In this document: one piece after another, positions 7,752-16,780 of the stretch
Numbering within the stretch: position 1 is the stretch's first letter
Layout of the letters: the number at the start of each line of letters is the position of its first letter
Assembly (NCBI RefSeq): GCF_011067745.1
Contig: NZ_JAAMPJ010000003.1
Span: forward strand, 620,001 to 684,000
From: Lentzea alba
Lineage (GTDB): Bacteria > Actinomycetota > Actinomycetes > Mycobacteriales > Pseudonocardiaceae
Length of the DNA: 64,000 nt
Direction: 5' to 3'
The notes under the pieces: model-generated
What the model was told of the DNA's origin: nothing
What the model saw: the letters and a program-made list of their open reading frames with translations, nothing else
Database searches by the model: none
Program-made: the position numbers and the translations under genes

Positions 7752-8270
7752 ATGAGAAAGCCGATCGCCAAGGCAGCGTTCGCTCTGACCGCCGCCGCCC
7801 TGGGCTTGCTCGGCACCGCCGCACCCGCATTGGCCGACAACCACTTCGACATGACGGTCCGGAGTTCGGCCAGCGGCATGTGCCTGACGCCGGAAGGCAA
7901 CTCGACGGCGGACGGGGTGCCGATCGTCCAGCTGCCCTGCACCGACAACCCGTTCCAGCGCTGGGACTTCATCGACAGGGGCAACCGCATCTTCCAGCTC
8001 CGCAACGCGGTCACGCTGAAGTGCATGGACGCGTTCGGAGCGGCCACCAACGGGACGCCGGTCATCCAATGGCCCTGTGCGGGGACCAGCAACCAGCGGT
8101 TCCAGGCGAGCCGCAACCTGCCGGACACCGTCATCCTCAGGTCGCGGGTCGCCGGCACCAGCACCCACTGCCTCGACGTGCCGGGTGGGCAGTCCACTGC
8201 GGGCCTCGCCATGCAGATCTGGCAGTGCAACAACTCCGCGGCGCAGTCGTGGAGGGTTTTTCCCGTCTGA
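7752..8270 (+). CDS. Secreted ricin B-type lectin domain protein
   Basis: 172 residues. ATG 7752 has GGAAGG seven bases upstream. A Sec signal peptide ends near APALA-DN (residue 31). The remainder is a single beta-trefoil with three degenerate QxW repeats (FQRWDF, NQRFQA, AQSWRV) and paired cysteines (MCLTP/LPC, KCMDA/WPC, HCLDV/WQC). Such modules bind galactose- or xylose-containing glycans. It has no attached catalytic domain, so it is a stand-alone secreted lectin. The stop codon directly abuts the stop of the convergent gene at 8271. Confidence 0.85.
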   Translation: MRKPIAKAAFALTAAALGLLGTAAPALADNHFDMTVRSSASGMCLTPEGNSTADGVPIVQLPCTDNPFQRWDFIDRGNRIFQLRNAVTLKCMDAFGAATNGTPVIQWPCAGTSNQRFQASRNLPDTVILRSRVAGTSTHCLDVPGGQSTAGLAMQIWQCNNSAAQSWRVFPV

Positions 8271-9107
8271 TCAGCTGGGCGGTGCCGTGGTGCCGCGCGG
8301 CAGATAACGGGCGGTGGGAGACCAGCGCGGCGTGACCTGGACACCGTCGATGCGTTCGAGCACCGACTCCGCCACGGACACGCCGAACTGGTGCACGTCC
8401 ACGCTCATCGTCGTGAGCGCGGGGGAGGCCAGGCGGCACAACGTCGAGTCGTCCCACGCCACGAGGCTCAGCTCGGCCGGGACCGCGATCCCGAGCGAAG
8501 CGGCCGCGGCGAGTCCGGCCACGGCCATCACGTCGTTGTCGTAGAGGATCGCGGTCGGCGGCTCCGGACCGTTCAGCAGCGAGGTGGTCAGCTTGGCACC
8601 CGCCTCCTCCGAGTAGTCGCCCTCGACGATCACCGGGTCGACGCCGGCCGCCGCGCAGCCCGAGAGCAGCGCGGCGGTGCGGGCACGGGTGTGCTGGAGC
8701 GCGGAAGGTCCGGTGACCCTGGCGATCCGGCGGTGGCCCAGGTCGAGCAGGTGGCCGAGCGCCTCGGTCATCGGTCCGGCGTGGTCGGTGCGGACCGCGG
8801 GCAGGTCCGGGGCGTCACCGACCACCACGGCGGGCAGGCCGAGTTCCTGGAGGACCGCCGGGCGTGGATCGTCCACGACGGGGTTGACCACGACGGTCGC
8901 GTCGATCAGGCCTCGGCTCGCCCAGCGGCGGTAGGCGGCGATCTCGGCCTCGTGGTCCGCCACCACGTGCAGCAGCACCGAGAGATCGCGCTCGGCGAGG
9001 CGTTCCTCGATGCCGGCGATGAACTCCATGAAGAACGGTTCGACACCCAGCAGCCGTGCGGGCCGGGCCAGCACGAGGCCGACCGCGCCGGTCGAGGGGT
9101 CGCGCAT
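8271..9107 (-). CDS. LacI-family sensor domain lacking the DNA-binding domain
   Basis: 278 residues corresponding to the periplasmic-binding-protein-like core of LacI/GalR regulators (GAVGLVLARPA, GHRRIARVTG, AILYDNDVMAVAGLAAA, LSLVAWDD, SPALTTMSVDV). A normal LacI protein has about 60 residues of helix-turn-helix and hinge before this; here the protein starts at MRDPSTG, just after where the hinge should be. The ATG overlaps the beta-mannosidase TGA (TGATG) and has no clear RBS of its own, so it depends on translational coupling. Upstream sequence is authentic beta-mannosidase coding sequence, so no hidden helix-turn-helix exists. It may be an orphan sensor, a dimerisation partner, or a decaying remnant. 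Confidence 0.75.
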   Translation of the reverse strand: MRDPSTGAVGLVLARPARLLGVEPFFMEFIAGIEERLAERDLSVLLHVVADHEAEIAAYRRWASRGLIDATVVVNPVVDDPRPAVLQELGLPAVVVGDAPDLPAVRTDHAGPMTEALGHLLDLGHRRIARVTGPSALQHTRARTAALLSGCAAAGVDPVIVEGDYSEEAGAKLTTSLLNGPEPPTAILYDNDVMAVAGLAAAASLGIAVPAELSLVAWDDSTLCRLASPALTTMSVDVHQFGVSVAESVLERIDGVQVTPRWSPTARYLPRGTTAPPS

Positions 9108-11560
9108 CAGGGCACCACGCCGAGGTCGTTGGCACAGCGCAGAACCAGCGGATCGGTGAAGGCCGCGGGATCGACCACGGCGTCCGTGCGGATGTGGAAC
9201 ACGCGCACCTCTCCGGCGAGCATCGGCACGAGCATGTCGTCCACCACGGCGTCGGGCGCGACCCGGTCCGCCAGGAGTGCCACGTCCTGCGCGAACGACT
9301 TGGCTCGCACCTCGACCTCGTAGCCGCCGGGCACGGCTTCCGCCTGGGCGACAAGGGGATCCGGGTGGTACGACAACTCGGCGTCCGGACGGAACGGCAG
9401 GATCGTGCGCGCGTCGGCGGTCGTCGCCACCATCACCTCCGCGTCGTCGTGCACCGGCTGCACCAGCGCTTCGTCCAGGGTGAGCACCAGAGTGGACCGG
9501 GGCGGAACCGTCCGCCGCAGTCTAGTCAGGTGCAGCGTCACCCCTCGGAACGTCTGCCGGTCGAGCGTGATGTGCGCGTCCCACGGTTCGTCGTGGTCGT
9601 TCACCGCGACGAGCACGAGCTTGTCGTCGCGGGGCTGGAAGGTCAGGATCCGGGGCGCGAACGCGTGCCGCAGCCCGTACCACAGCGGCTTGCGGCGTTC
9701 CTCGCTGTCGATCGCGGCCCACGACGTGACCGGCCAGCAGTCGTTGAGCTGCCAGACGACCGCGCCCGCCGTGCGCGGCCACCAGGAGCGGAAGTGCTCG
9801 ACGCCGAAGCTCACCGCCCGCGCCTGGTTGAGCTGCGTCGCCCAGTGCCAGTCCGGGAACCGTTGCGGGACCGGCAGGTGCGCCGCCAGGCCGCGGTCGA
9901 GCTTGCCGTTGCCGTCCTCGGCCTTCTGGTGGGTCAGGAAGCCCGGTGAGGCCGGGCTCAGCGGCTCGTCGTGGATCCAGCGGGTGAGCGTGGCCCAGGC
10001 CGGCGGGCCCTGGAACCCGAACTCCGAGCAGAACCTCGGCACGTGGTCGCGGTAGTGCGTGTAGTCGATCTCGTTCCAGACCTGCCACTCGTGCCGGGTG
10101 CCGTGGTTCTCGTCGTTCGGGTGCAGGCCCTCCACCGGGCTGTACGGGCTGCCGGGGCAGTAGAACCGGGCCGGGTCGAGCTCGGCCACGATCCGCGGCA
10201 GCAGGTCGTCGTAGTAACCCAGTCCCCAGGTCCGGCCTTCGAGCTGCTCCGGCCAGCCCCAGTCGGCGAACCCCCACAGGTTCTCGTTGCCGCCGTTCCA
10301 CAGCGCCAGCGAGGCGTGGGACATCAGGCGGACGACGTTCTCGCGGGCCTCGGCCTCCAACTCGCCGCGCACCGGTTCTTCTTCCGGGTACGCGGCGCAC
10401 GCGAGCGGGAAGTCCTGCCACACCAGCACACCGCGTTCGTCGCACGCGTCGTAGAAGTCGTCGGACTCGTAGATCCCGCCACCCCACACGCGCAACAGGT
10501 TGATGTGCGCGTCCACGGCCTGGTCGACGCGCCGGGCCAGCCGTTCGCGGGTGATCCGAGTGAGGAAGTGGTCGTCGGGAATCCAGTTGGCGCCCTTGAC
10601 GAAGACGGGCTTGGAGTTCACCACGACGGTGAACGGCGTGCCGATCTCGTCGGGTGTGGTGTCGACGGTGATCGTGCGGAACCCGATCCGCCGGGTCACC
10701 CCGTCCACCACAGCCGATCGACTGCGCAGCACGACGTCGAGGTCGTAGAGCGGTTGCCGGCCGTACCCGGTGGGCCACCACAACTCGACGTCGGGGACGT
10801 TCACGTGGGCGACCACCGTCGTCTGTCCGGCGGGGACGGTCACCGTGTGCTCGTGGGAGCCCACGGTGATCTCCAGGGTCAGGTTCTCGGCCGGTGACGT
10901 GGCCCACTCGACGTCGACGTGCAGCTCGACGTGCCCGGTCCCGTCGGGGAAGACGGTCACGACCGGGCGCACCTGAGCGAGCCGGGCCGTGTGCCAGCGC
11001 TCCAGCCGGACCGGCCGCCAGATGCCCGCGGTCTGCAGGTCCGGGCCCCAGTCCCAGCCGAAGCTGCACGCCATCTTGCGGATCATGTTGAACGGATGCG
11101 CGTTGACGTGCGCGCGCGGCCCGAGCCCCGCCTCGACCTTTTCGGCGTGCGTCAGGGCGGAGGAGAACTCCACCGCGAGGTCGTTGGCGCCGTCGACGAG
11201 GTGCTGCCGGACGTCGAAGCGGTAGCTCCGGTGCATGTTCGCGGTGTGGCCGAGCAGGTGGCCGTTGAGCTCGATCGCGGCCAGGGTGTCCAGGCCGTCG
11301 AACACGAGGTCGACCCGCTCGTCCGGCGCCACCGCCGTGGCGAGGAACGTGGTGCGGTAGCGCCAGTCCGCGCGGTGCATCCAGGTCAGCTCGGTCTCGG
11401 CCTGGTCGAGGAACGGGTCGGTGATCAGCCCGGACGCCAGCAGGTCGAGGTGGGTGCTGCCGGGCACGGTGGCGGGCACGGTCCTGCCGCGGACGTTGTC
11501 CGGCACCTCGTTCGTCGTCGCGGTCAGCTGCCAGCCGTCGTGCAGGTACTGACGGATCAA
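9107..11560 (-). CDS. GH2 beta-mannosidase (intracellular)
   Basis: 817 residues without a signal peptide. Domain order is that of GH2 beta-mannosidases: a sugar-binding jelly roll (residues 1-190, with WMHRADWRYRTTF and CSFGWDWGPDLQ), an Ig-like domain, then the TIM barrel (LLRVWGGGIYESDDFYDACDE). The acid/base Glu is in WNGGNENLW (about residue 426) and the nucleophile Glu in FCSEFGFQG (about 513). It removes beta-1,4-linked mannose from the non-reducing end of imported manno-oligosaccharides. It is the fifth gene of an operon behind a Dpp-type transporter and overlaps both neighbours. Confidence 0.9.
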   Translation of the reverse strand: MIRQYLHDGWQLTATTNEVPDNVRGRTVPATVPGSTHLDLLASGLITDPFLDQAETELTWMHRADWRYRTTFLATAVAPDERVDLVFDGLDTLAAIELNGHLLGHTANMHRSYRFDVRQHLVDGANDLAVEFSSALTHAEKVEAGLGPRAHVNAHPFNMIRKMACSFGWDWGPDLQTAGIWRPVRLERWHTARLAQVRPVVTVFPDGTGHVELHVDVEWATSPAENLTLEITVGSHEHTVTVPAGQTTVVAHVNVPDVELWWPTGYGRQPLYDLDVVLRSRSAVVDGVTRRIGFRTITVDTTPDEIGTPFTVVVNSKPVFVKGANWIPDDHFLTRITRERLARRVDQAVDAHINLLRVWGGGIYESDDFYDACDERGVLVWQDFPLACAAYPEEEPVRGELEAEARENVVRLMSHASLALWNGGNENLWGFADWGWPEQLEGRTWGLGYYDDLLPRIVAELDPARFYCPGSPYSPVEGLHPNDENHGTRHEWQVWNEIDYTHYRDHVPRFCSEFGFQGPPAWATLTRWIHDEPLSPASPGFLTHQKAEDGNGKLDRGLAAHLPVPQRFPDWHWATQLNQARAVSFGVEHFRSWWPRTAGAVVWQLNDCWPVTSWAAIDSEERRKPLWYGLRHAFAPRILTFQPRDDKLVLVAVNDHDEPWDAHITLDRQTFRGVTLHLTRLRRTVPPRSTLVLTLDEALVQPVHDDAEVMVATTADARTILPFRPDAELSYHPDPLVAQAEAVPGGYEVEVRAKSFAQDVALLADRVAPDAVVDDMLVPMLAGEVRVFHIRTDAVVDPAAFTDPLVLRCANDLGVVP

Positions 11561-12312
11561 GACGGACCTCCCTCGCGGAAGCGGGCTTCGGGGTTGGGCG
11601 CGGCGGCGGCCAGCTGCCGGGTGTACGGGTCCTGGGGGCGCACGAGCACGTCGTCGCTCGGCCCGCGTTCGACGATCCTGCCCTGGTGCATCACCAGGAC
11701 CTCGTCGGAGAAGTGCCGTGCGGTGGCCAGGTCGTGGGTGATGTAGAGGACGGCGAGGTCCTCCTCGCGCTGCAGGCGGGCGAGGAGTTTCAGGATTCCC
11801 AGCCGGATCGAGACGTCCAACATGGACACCGGCTCGTCAGCGATGATCACCCGCGCGCCCGGAGCGAGTGCGCGGGCGATCGCCACCCGTTGCCGTTGGC
11901 CGCCGGACAGCTCGTGCGGCCGCCGGCGCGCGAGGTCGGGACTGAGGCTCACCCGTTCCAGCAGCGAGGGCACCTCCGTCCGGCTGCGGCCGTGCAGTCG
12001 CAACGGCCGGGCGAGGTGGTGTTCGACGGTGTGGAACGGGTTGAGCGAGGCGAACGGGTCCTGGAAGATCATCTGCACGTGGTCGCGATAGCTCCGCCGA
12101 GGCAACGGAACGCCCTCCGGCCCGGTCAGCAGGATCTCCCCGGAGGTGGGGTGGACCAGGCGGGCGATCATCCTGGCGATCGTCGACTTGCCGGACCCGG
12201 ACGCACCGACCAGCGCCACCGTGCGGCCGGCCGTGAGCGTGAACGACACGTCGTCCACCGCGAGCACGCCGTGGAACTTCTTGGTCAGGTTGCGCACTTC
12301 GAGTGTCGTCAC
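11557..12312 (-). CDS. ABC transporter ATP-binding protein (DppF/OppF type)
   Basis: 251 residues with Walker A (GASGSGKST), Q-loop (IFQDPFASLNPF), signature (LSGGQRQRVAIARAL), Walker B (VIIADEPVSMLDVS) and H-loop (LYITHDLATA). It is the second ATPase of an oligopeptide/oligosaccharide importer. The first ATPase is fused to a permease in the gene upstream. It overlaps the fusion gene start-side and the beta-mannosidase by 4 bp each. Confidence 0.9.
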   Translation of the reverse strand: MTTLEVRNLTKKFHGVLAVDDVSFTLTAGRTVALVGASGSGKSTIARMIARLVHPTSGEILLTGPEGVPLPRRSYRDHVQMIFQDPFASLNPFHTVEHHLARPLRLHGRSRTEVPSLLERVSLSPDLARRRPHELSGGQRQRVAIARALAPGARVIIADEPVSMLDVSIRLGILKLLARLQREEDLAVLYITHDLATARHFSDEVLVMHQGRIVERGPSDDVLVRPQDPYTRQLAAAAPNPEARFREGGPS

Positions 12313-13988
12313 CGCGTCAGTGCTCCTGGTTCGCCGGTCAGACTGGGGAAGGAGGCCAGCAGCTCACGGGTGTACGGGTGCTGGGGCCGCAGGTACAGGT
12401 CCTCGGCGTCGGCGTACTCGACGACCTCGCCGTCGCGCATCACCGCGATCCGGTCGCTCAGCTCCAGCAGCAACGGCAGGTCGTGCGTGATGAACACGAC
12501 CGCGAACCCCAGCTCGTCGCGCAAGCGTTTGATCTCGTTCAGGATCTCGCGCTGCACCAGCACGTCGAGCGCCGTGGTGGGCTCGTCCATGATCATCACC
12601 TGCGGGTCGAGCAGCAGGGCCATCGCGATCATCACCCGTTGCCGCATGCCGCCGGACAGCTCGTGCGGGTAGGCGCCGAGCCTGGCCGGGTCGACGCCGA
12701 CGAGCCGCAGCACCTCCGCACACCGCAGCTCACGGTCCGGAGTGGACATTCCGGGCCGATGGGTGCGCAGGACGTCCTGCAGCTGGGCGCGGATCGGGGT
12801 GACCGGGTTCAGCGAGTTCATGGCACCCTGGAACACCATGGAGAGCCGGACCCAGCGGAACTCCCTGAGCTCCTCCGGTCCCAGCGCCAGCACGTCGACG
12901 TCCTCGAACGTGACGGAGCCGGACGTCACCTCCGCCGGTGGCCGGTGCAGGCGGTTGATCGCGTAGGCGAGCGTGGTCTTGCCGCACCCGGACTCTCCGG
13001 CGAGGCCCAGGATCTCGCCCCGCCGCAACGTCAGCGACACGTCCTTGACGGCGTGCACCGGATTGTCACCCTGGTACACGACGTTCAGGTTCCGGACCGT
13101 GAGCACGGCGCCCGGTTCCGCGGGTGCGACTTCCGCGGTGGCGGCGACCACGTCACGCTTGCGCCGGGCCCGATCGCGCAGCTTCGGGTTGATGATCTCG
13201 TCGATGCTGAAGTTGATCAGCGCCAGTGCCCCGCCGAACAACGCGATGATCAGCCCGGGCGGCACGAACCACCACCACGCTTCGCGTTGCAGCGCGAAAC
13301 CGTTCTGGGCGTAGTAGAGCATCGTGCCGAGGGTCGACGAGTTGGCCGCGCCGAGGCCGAGGAACGACAGCCCGGCCTCGCTGAGGATGGCCAGGACGAC
13401 CGCGAACACGAACTGCGAGGCCAGCAGCGGCAGCAGGTTCGGCAGGATCTCCACGCAGATCACCCGCCAGGTCCTCTCCCCGGACACCCGTGCCGCGGCC
13501 ACGTAGTCCCTGTTGCGCAACGACAGCGTTTGCGCCCGCAGCACCCGTGCGGCCGCGGCCCACCCGGTGATCGCCAGCACCAGCGAGATCGTCCACGTGC
13601 CGCGCTGGTCCGCCGGCACGAACCCGGCGACCACGATGACCAGCGGCAGGCCCGGGATCACCAGCATGACGTTGGAGAACAACGAGAAGGCCTCGTCGAC
13701 GACCCCGCCCGCGTAGGCGCCGACGATGCCGAACACGCCGGACAGCACGGTGGCCATGACGCCGACCAGCACGCCGATCCACAGCGAGCCGCGGGTGGCG
13801 TGGGCGAGCTGCGCGAGGACGTCCTGGCCGGTCAGGGTGGTGCCGAGCAGGTGCTCACCGCCGGGCGGGGTGAGCCCGATGTCCCTGATGGTGGCGGGAT
13901 CGCCGGTGAACAGCGGCCCGAACAGTCCGAACAGGACGATCAGCGCGGCCAGGCCGAGGCCGGTCACGAGTTTTCCGGACCAGGTCAT
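12309..13988 (-). CDS. Fused DppC-type permease and DppD-type ATPase
   Basis: 559 residues from ATG 13988, which overlaps the DppB stop (ATGA); the open frame runs further upstream but only as a shadow of that gene. Residues 1-275 are a DppC-type permease (LLGTTLTGQDVLAQLAH, EAA-loop-like DYVAAARVSGERTWRVI, LSEAGLSFLGLG). After a short charged linker, residues from about 300 onward form a complete ATPase: Walker A (GESGCGKTT), signature (LSGGMRQRVMIAMAL), Walker B (VMIMDEPTTALDV), H-loop (FITHDL). Both halves look intact. Fusion fixes the permease:ATPase stoichiometry and leaves DppF as the partner ATPase. Confidence 0.9.
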   Translation of the reverse strand: MTWSGKLVTGLGLAALIVLFGLFGPLFTGDPATIRDIGLTPPGGEHLLGTTLTGQDVLAQLAHATRGSLWIGVLVGVMATVLSGVFGIVGAYAGGVVDEAFSLFSNVMLVIPGLPLVIVVAGFVPADQRGTWTISLVLAITGWAAAARVLRAQTLSLRNRDYVAAARVSGERTWRVICVEILPNLLPLLASQFVFAVVLAILSEAGLSFLGLGAANSSTLGTMLYYAQNGFALQREAWWWFVPPGLIIALFGGALALINFSIDEIINPKLRDRARRKRDVVAATAEVAPAEPGAVLTVRNLNVVYQGDNPVHAVKDVSLTLRRGEILGLAGESGCGKTTLAYAINRLHRPPAEVTSGSVTFEDVDVLALGPEELREFRWVRLSMVFQGAMNSLNPVTPIRAQLQDVLRTHRPGMSTPDRELRCAEVLRLVGVDPARLGAYPHELSGGMRQRVMIAMALLLDPQVMIMDEPTTALDVLVQREILNEIKRLRDELGFAVVFITHDLPLLLELSDRIAVMRDGEVVEYADAEDLYLRPQHPYTRELLASFPSLTGEPGALTR

Positions 13989-14983
13989 GACACGGTGCTC
14001 CGATCCCTCGTGCGGGCGTCGATCAGCCCGTAGAGCAGGTCCACGACCAGGTTGGCGCCGAGCACCGCGATGGTGATCACCAGGAAGATCCCCTGCATCA
14101 GCGCGTAGTCGTTGTTCTGCACTGCTTGCAGCAACTTCGACCCGATGCCGGGATAGGAGAACACCTGCTCGGTGACGATCGAGCCGGACACCACGAACCC
14201 GAGCGAGATCGCGAACCCGGCGACCGACGGCAGCACCGCGTTGCGCGCCGCGTACCGGACCATGATCCGGCTGTCGGTGAGGCCCTTGGCCCGCGCGGTC
14301 AGCACGTAGTCCTCCGACATCGCCGACACCATCATGTTGCGCATGCCGAGCAGCCACCCGCCGATCGACGAGATGACGATCGTCAGTGCGGGCAACGTGC
14401 CGTGGTAGATCGCCGAGCCGATGAACTCAGGATCCCAGCCGGGGTCGAGGACCACGTCGTAGCCGCCGTTCAGCGGAAACCAGCCCAGTCCCGACGAGAG
14501 CGCCGCGACCAGGATCAGCGCCAGCCAGAAGTACGGCACCGCCGACAGCACCGTGGTCGCGGGCACCAGCGAGTCGAGCCAGGTGCCGCGCTTCCAGCCG
14601 ACGACCGCGCCGAGCCCGACGCCGAGCAGGAACGAGATCAGCGTCGCGAGCCCGACCAGGACGACCGTCCACGGCAACGCGTCGCCGATCACGTCCGACA
14701 CCTTCGCCGGGAACGCGCTGACCGACACCCCGAGCTCGCCGCGCAGCAGGTTGCCCAGGTACGCGAGGTACTCCGTGGCGAACGACTCCTTCCCGCCCGT
14801 GCCGAGCAGGGTCTCGTAGGCCGTGCGGGCGGCGGGATCCACGCTCCCGCCGCGTTGCTGGAGCTTGGCCATCAGGATGTCGACCGGGTTGCCCGGCAGC
14901 ATCCGCGGGATGACGAAGTTCAGCGTCACCGCCGCCCACAGCGCCGTCAGGTAGAACGCGAGCTTGCGCAGGTAATAGCCCAT
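13985..14983 (-). CDS. ABC transporter permease (DppB type)
   Basis: 332 residues, six predicted membrane segments. It has the DppB N-terminus (YYLRKLAFYLTALWAAVTLNF, then RMLPGNPVDILM) and the cytoplasmic EAA-type loop (DYVLTARAKGLTDSRIM). It forms the membrane channel with the DppC half of the fusion protein. It begins 2 bp after the binding-protein stop and overlaps the next gene by 4 bp. Confidence 0.9.
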   Translation of the reverse strand: MGYYLRKLAFYLTALWAAVTLNFVIPRMLPGNPVDILMAKLQQRGGSVDPAARTAYETLLGTGGKESFATEYLAYLGNLLRGELGVSVSAFPAKVSDVIGDALPWTVVLVGLATLISFLLGVGLGAVVGWKRGTWLDSLVPATTVLSAVPYFWLALILVAALSSGLGWFPLNGGYDVVLDPGWDPEFIGSAIYHGTLPALTIVISSIGGWLLGMRNMMVSAMSEDYVLTARAKGLTDSRIMVRYAARNAVLPSVAGFAISLGFVVSGSIVTEQVFSYPGIGSKLLQAVQNNDYALMQGIFLVITIAVLGANLVVDLLYGLIDARTRDRSTVS

Positions 14984-14985
14984 CG

Positions 14986-16644
14986 TCAGTTACCGGCGGG
15001 CTTGAGCTTCAGGTACACCTGGGAGGCGTCGGGCCGCTTCCACACCGCGGGGAACGCGTAGAGGTCGTCCTTGCTGGGCCAGCCGGTGAAGGCCTTGTCG
15101 TTGTACTCGCTCGGGATCCCGCCGGTCAGCACCGGGATGTACGGCATGTACTTCTCCAGCTCGACCTGGATCGCGTCGTAGTGCGGCTGCCGCGCGGGGT
15201 TGCCGCGGTCGGTCTTCTTGAGCTCCACCAACGCGTTGTCCACGATCGGGTTGCTGAACCGGGCGAAGTTCGGGTTCGCGGGCTGGCCCACCGGTGCCGT
15301 CGTCGCGGTCGAGAAGAAGTAGCTGTAGGTGTAGTACGGGTCCGGCGCGGGGCCCTGTTCCACCGAGTCGATCAGCAGCTCGTACTGGCCGCGGCCACGG
15401 GCGTCGGCCCACTCGTTCCACGACAGCTGCTGCGGCGTGATCTTGATGCCGACCTTCAGCAGCTGCTGGCTCAGCGTTTCGAGCGTGGTGATGTAGTCCG
15501 TCCAACCGGCGACCACCTTCACCGTGAGCGCCAGCGGTTTGCCGTCCTTGGCGTAGATGCCGTCCGCGCCCTTGGCGTAGCCCGCGGAGGTGAGGATCTG
15601 GTCGGACTTGGCGGTGTTCGCGTCCATCGGCGCCATGCGGTCGGTGAGCTTGTTCGACAGCAGCGCCGAGTCCCGCGGCTGCAGCGTGAAACCGGGTGAC
15701 ATCTCGCTGTTGACGTTCTGGAACGCCAGCGAGTTGATCTGCGTCCGGTTCATGCCGTAGTAGATCGCCTTGCGCACGGCCGGATCGGTCTGCGCGCCCT
15801 GGCACCCGAGCTGCGCGTTGGAACAGCTGAACAGCGCGACCTGGTTGAGCGGCAACGTGATCGCCTTGTAGCCGGGGTAGTTCTTCTCGATGTCCTTGAT
15901 GTCCGGGATCGGGCCGGTCTGCCAGTCGATCGACCCGGCCTTCAGCGCGTCGACACCGGCCTGGTTGCCGGACAGCGACAGGTACCTGACCTGTTTGAGC
16001 GCGGGCTCACCGCCCCAGTACTTCGGGTTGGACTTGAGGGTGAACGACTGCGCCTTGAAGTCGCCGAGCTGGAACGGGCCGGTGCCGACCGGGCTCTGGT
16101 TCACCTCGGTCGCCGGCGTGGCGTAGTTCTTCCAGATGTGCTCGGGCATGATCCAGAGCTGGCCCAGCACCTGCGGTCCGTCCATGTAGGACGGTTCGGG
16201 GAACTTGATGGTGACGTGGGTGTCGTCGACGGCGGTGGTGACGCCCTTGAAACCGGTCCTGTTGATGGCCGGGGTCTTGGCGACCATGTCGAGCGTGAAC
16301 TTCACGTCCTCGGCGGTGAACTTCTCGCCGTCGGCCCAGGTCACGTTGTCGCGCAGGGTCACCGCGAGCTCGGTGCCGTCCGCGTTCCACTTGAACTCGG
16401 TGCCCAGGAGTGGTTTCGGCGGCTGGTCCTTGGCGATGTTGAAGAAGAACAGCGACTCGTAGATCGTGCCGATCCCCTCGATCTGGGTGGGGGAGTACGG
16501 GTTGAAGTTGAGCTGGAAGTCGCCGGCCTGCCCGGTGTAGACGACGAGCGTGTCCCGGCTGCCACCACCCCCGCTCGATCCCGAGCAGGCCGCGGTGCCC
16601 GCGAGGGCCACCGCCAGACCGAGTGCGCAGATCTTCTTGAGCAT
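14986..16644 (-). CDS. Extracellular solute-binding lipoprotein, family 5
   Basis: 552 residues. It has a lipoprotein signal with lipobox GTAAC (Cys near residue 20) followed by a Ser/Gly spacer, then an SBP_bac_5 fold (VTWADGEKFTAEDVKFTLD, AIYYGMNRTQI, YMPYIPVL). Members bind oligopeptides or oligosaccharides. The operon partner beta-mannosidase and the divergent ROK repressor argue for beta-manno-oligosaccharides here, as seen with Dpp-like mannoside transporters in other bacteria. This is the first gene of a six-gene leftward operon (16644 to 8271). Confidence 0.85.
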   Translation of the reverse strand: MLKKICALGLAVALAGTAACSGSSGGGGSRDTLVVYTGQAGDFQLNFNPYSPTQIEGIGTIYESLFFFNIAKDQPPKPLLGTEFKWNADGTELAVTLRDNVTWADGEKFTAEDVKFTLDMVAKTPAINRTGFKGVTTAVDDTHVTIKFPEPSYMDGPQVLGQLWIMPEHIWKNYATPATEVNQSPVGTGPFQLGDFKAQSFTLKSNPKYWGGEPALKQVRYLSLSGNQAGVDALKAGSIDWQTGPIPDIKDIEKNYPGYKAITLPLNQVALFSCSNAQLGCQGAQTDPAVRKAIYYGMNRTQINSLAFQNVNSEMSPGFTLQPRDSALLSNKLTDRMAPMDANTAKSDQILTSAGYAKGADGIYAKDGKPLALTVKVVAGWTDYITTLETLSQQLLKVGIKITPQQLSWNEWADARGRGQYELLIDSVEQGPAPDPYYTYSYFFSTATTAPVGQPANPNFARFSNPIVDNALVELKKTDRGNPARQPHYDAIQVELEKYMPYIPVLTGGIPSEYNDKAFTGWPSKDDLYAFPAVWKRPDASQVYLKLKPAGN

Positions 16645-16682
16645 CGTTGGTCCTCCCCGTCACTGGGTGGTTCGCGGCGGAG

Positions 16683-16712
16683 ATTCTTCTGATACTAAAC
16701 AAAGAAAGTCAA
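16683..16712 (-). promoter_or_regulatory. Candidate promoter for the manno-oligosaccharide operon
   Basis: On the minus strand, TTGACT (16712-16707) is followed after 18 bp by AAGAAT (16688-16683), 39 bp before the binding-protein start. The block 16691-16712 is strikingly AT-rich for this window, as expected for a promoter/operator. No clean palindrome for the ROK protein could be picked by eye. Confidence 0.4.
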
Positions 16713-16780
16713 CGGCTCGGGATGCTTTACTGGGTGCGACTTGTCGATGAGGTCAATTCGTCGTTCGACGGAGGAGTGCA

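Noticed and set aside
8271-9400. A helix-turn-helix hidden in another frame upstream of the truncated LacI protein
   Set aside because: Alternative frames at the 3' end of the beta-mannosidase show no HTH pattern, and the mannosidase frame itself is well conserved there.
12303-14033. A 576-codon plus-strand open frame opposite the transporter fusion gene
   Set aside because: Low-complexity Arg/Gln/Asp/Val composition typical of a shadow in high-GC DNA; the opposite strand encodes clear permease and ATPase motifs.
13989-14357. Upstream extension of the permease-ATPase fusion frame
   Set aside because: Those codons are the wrong-frame reading of the DppB gene; ATG 13988 overlaps its stop in the usual ATGA fashion.
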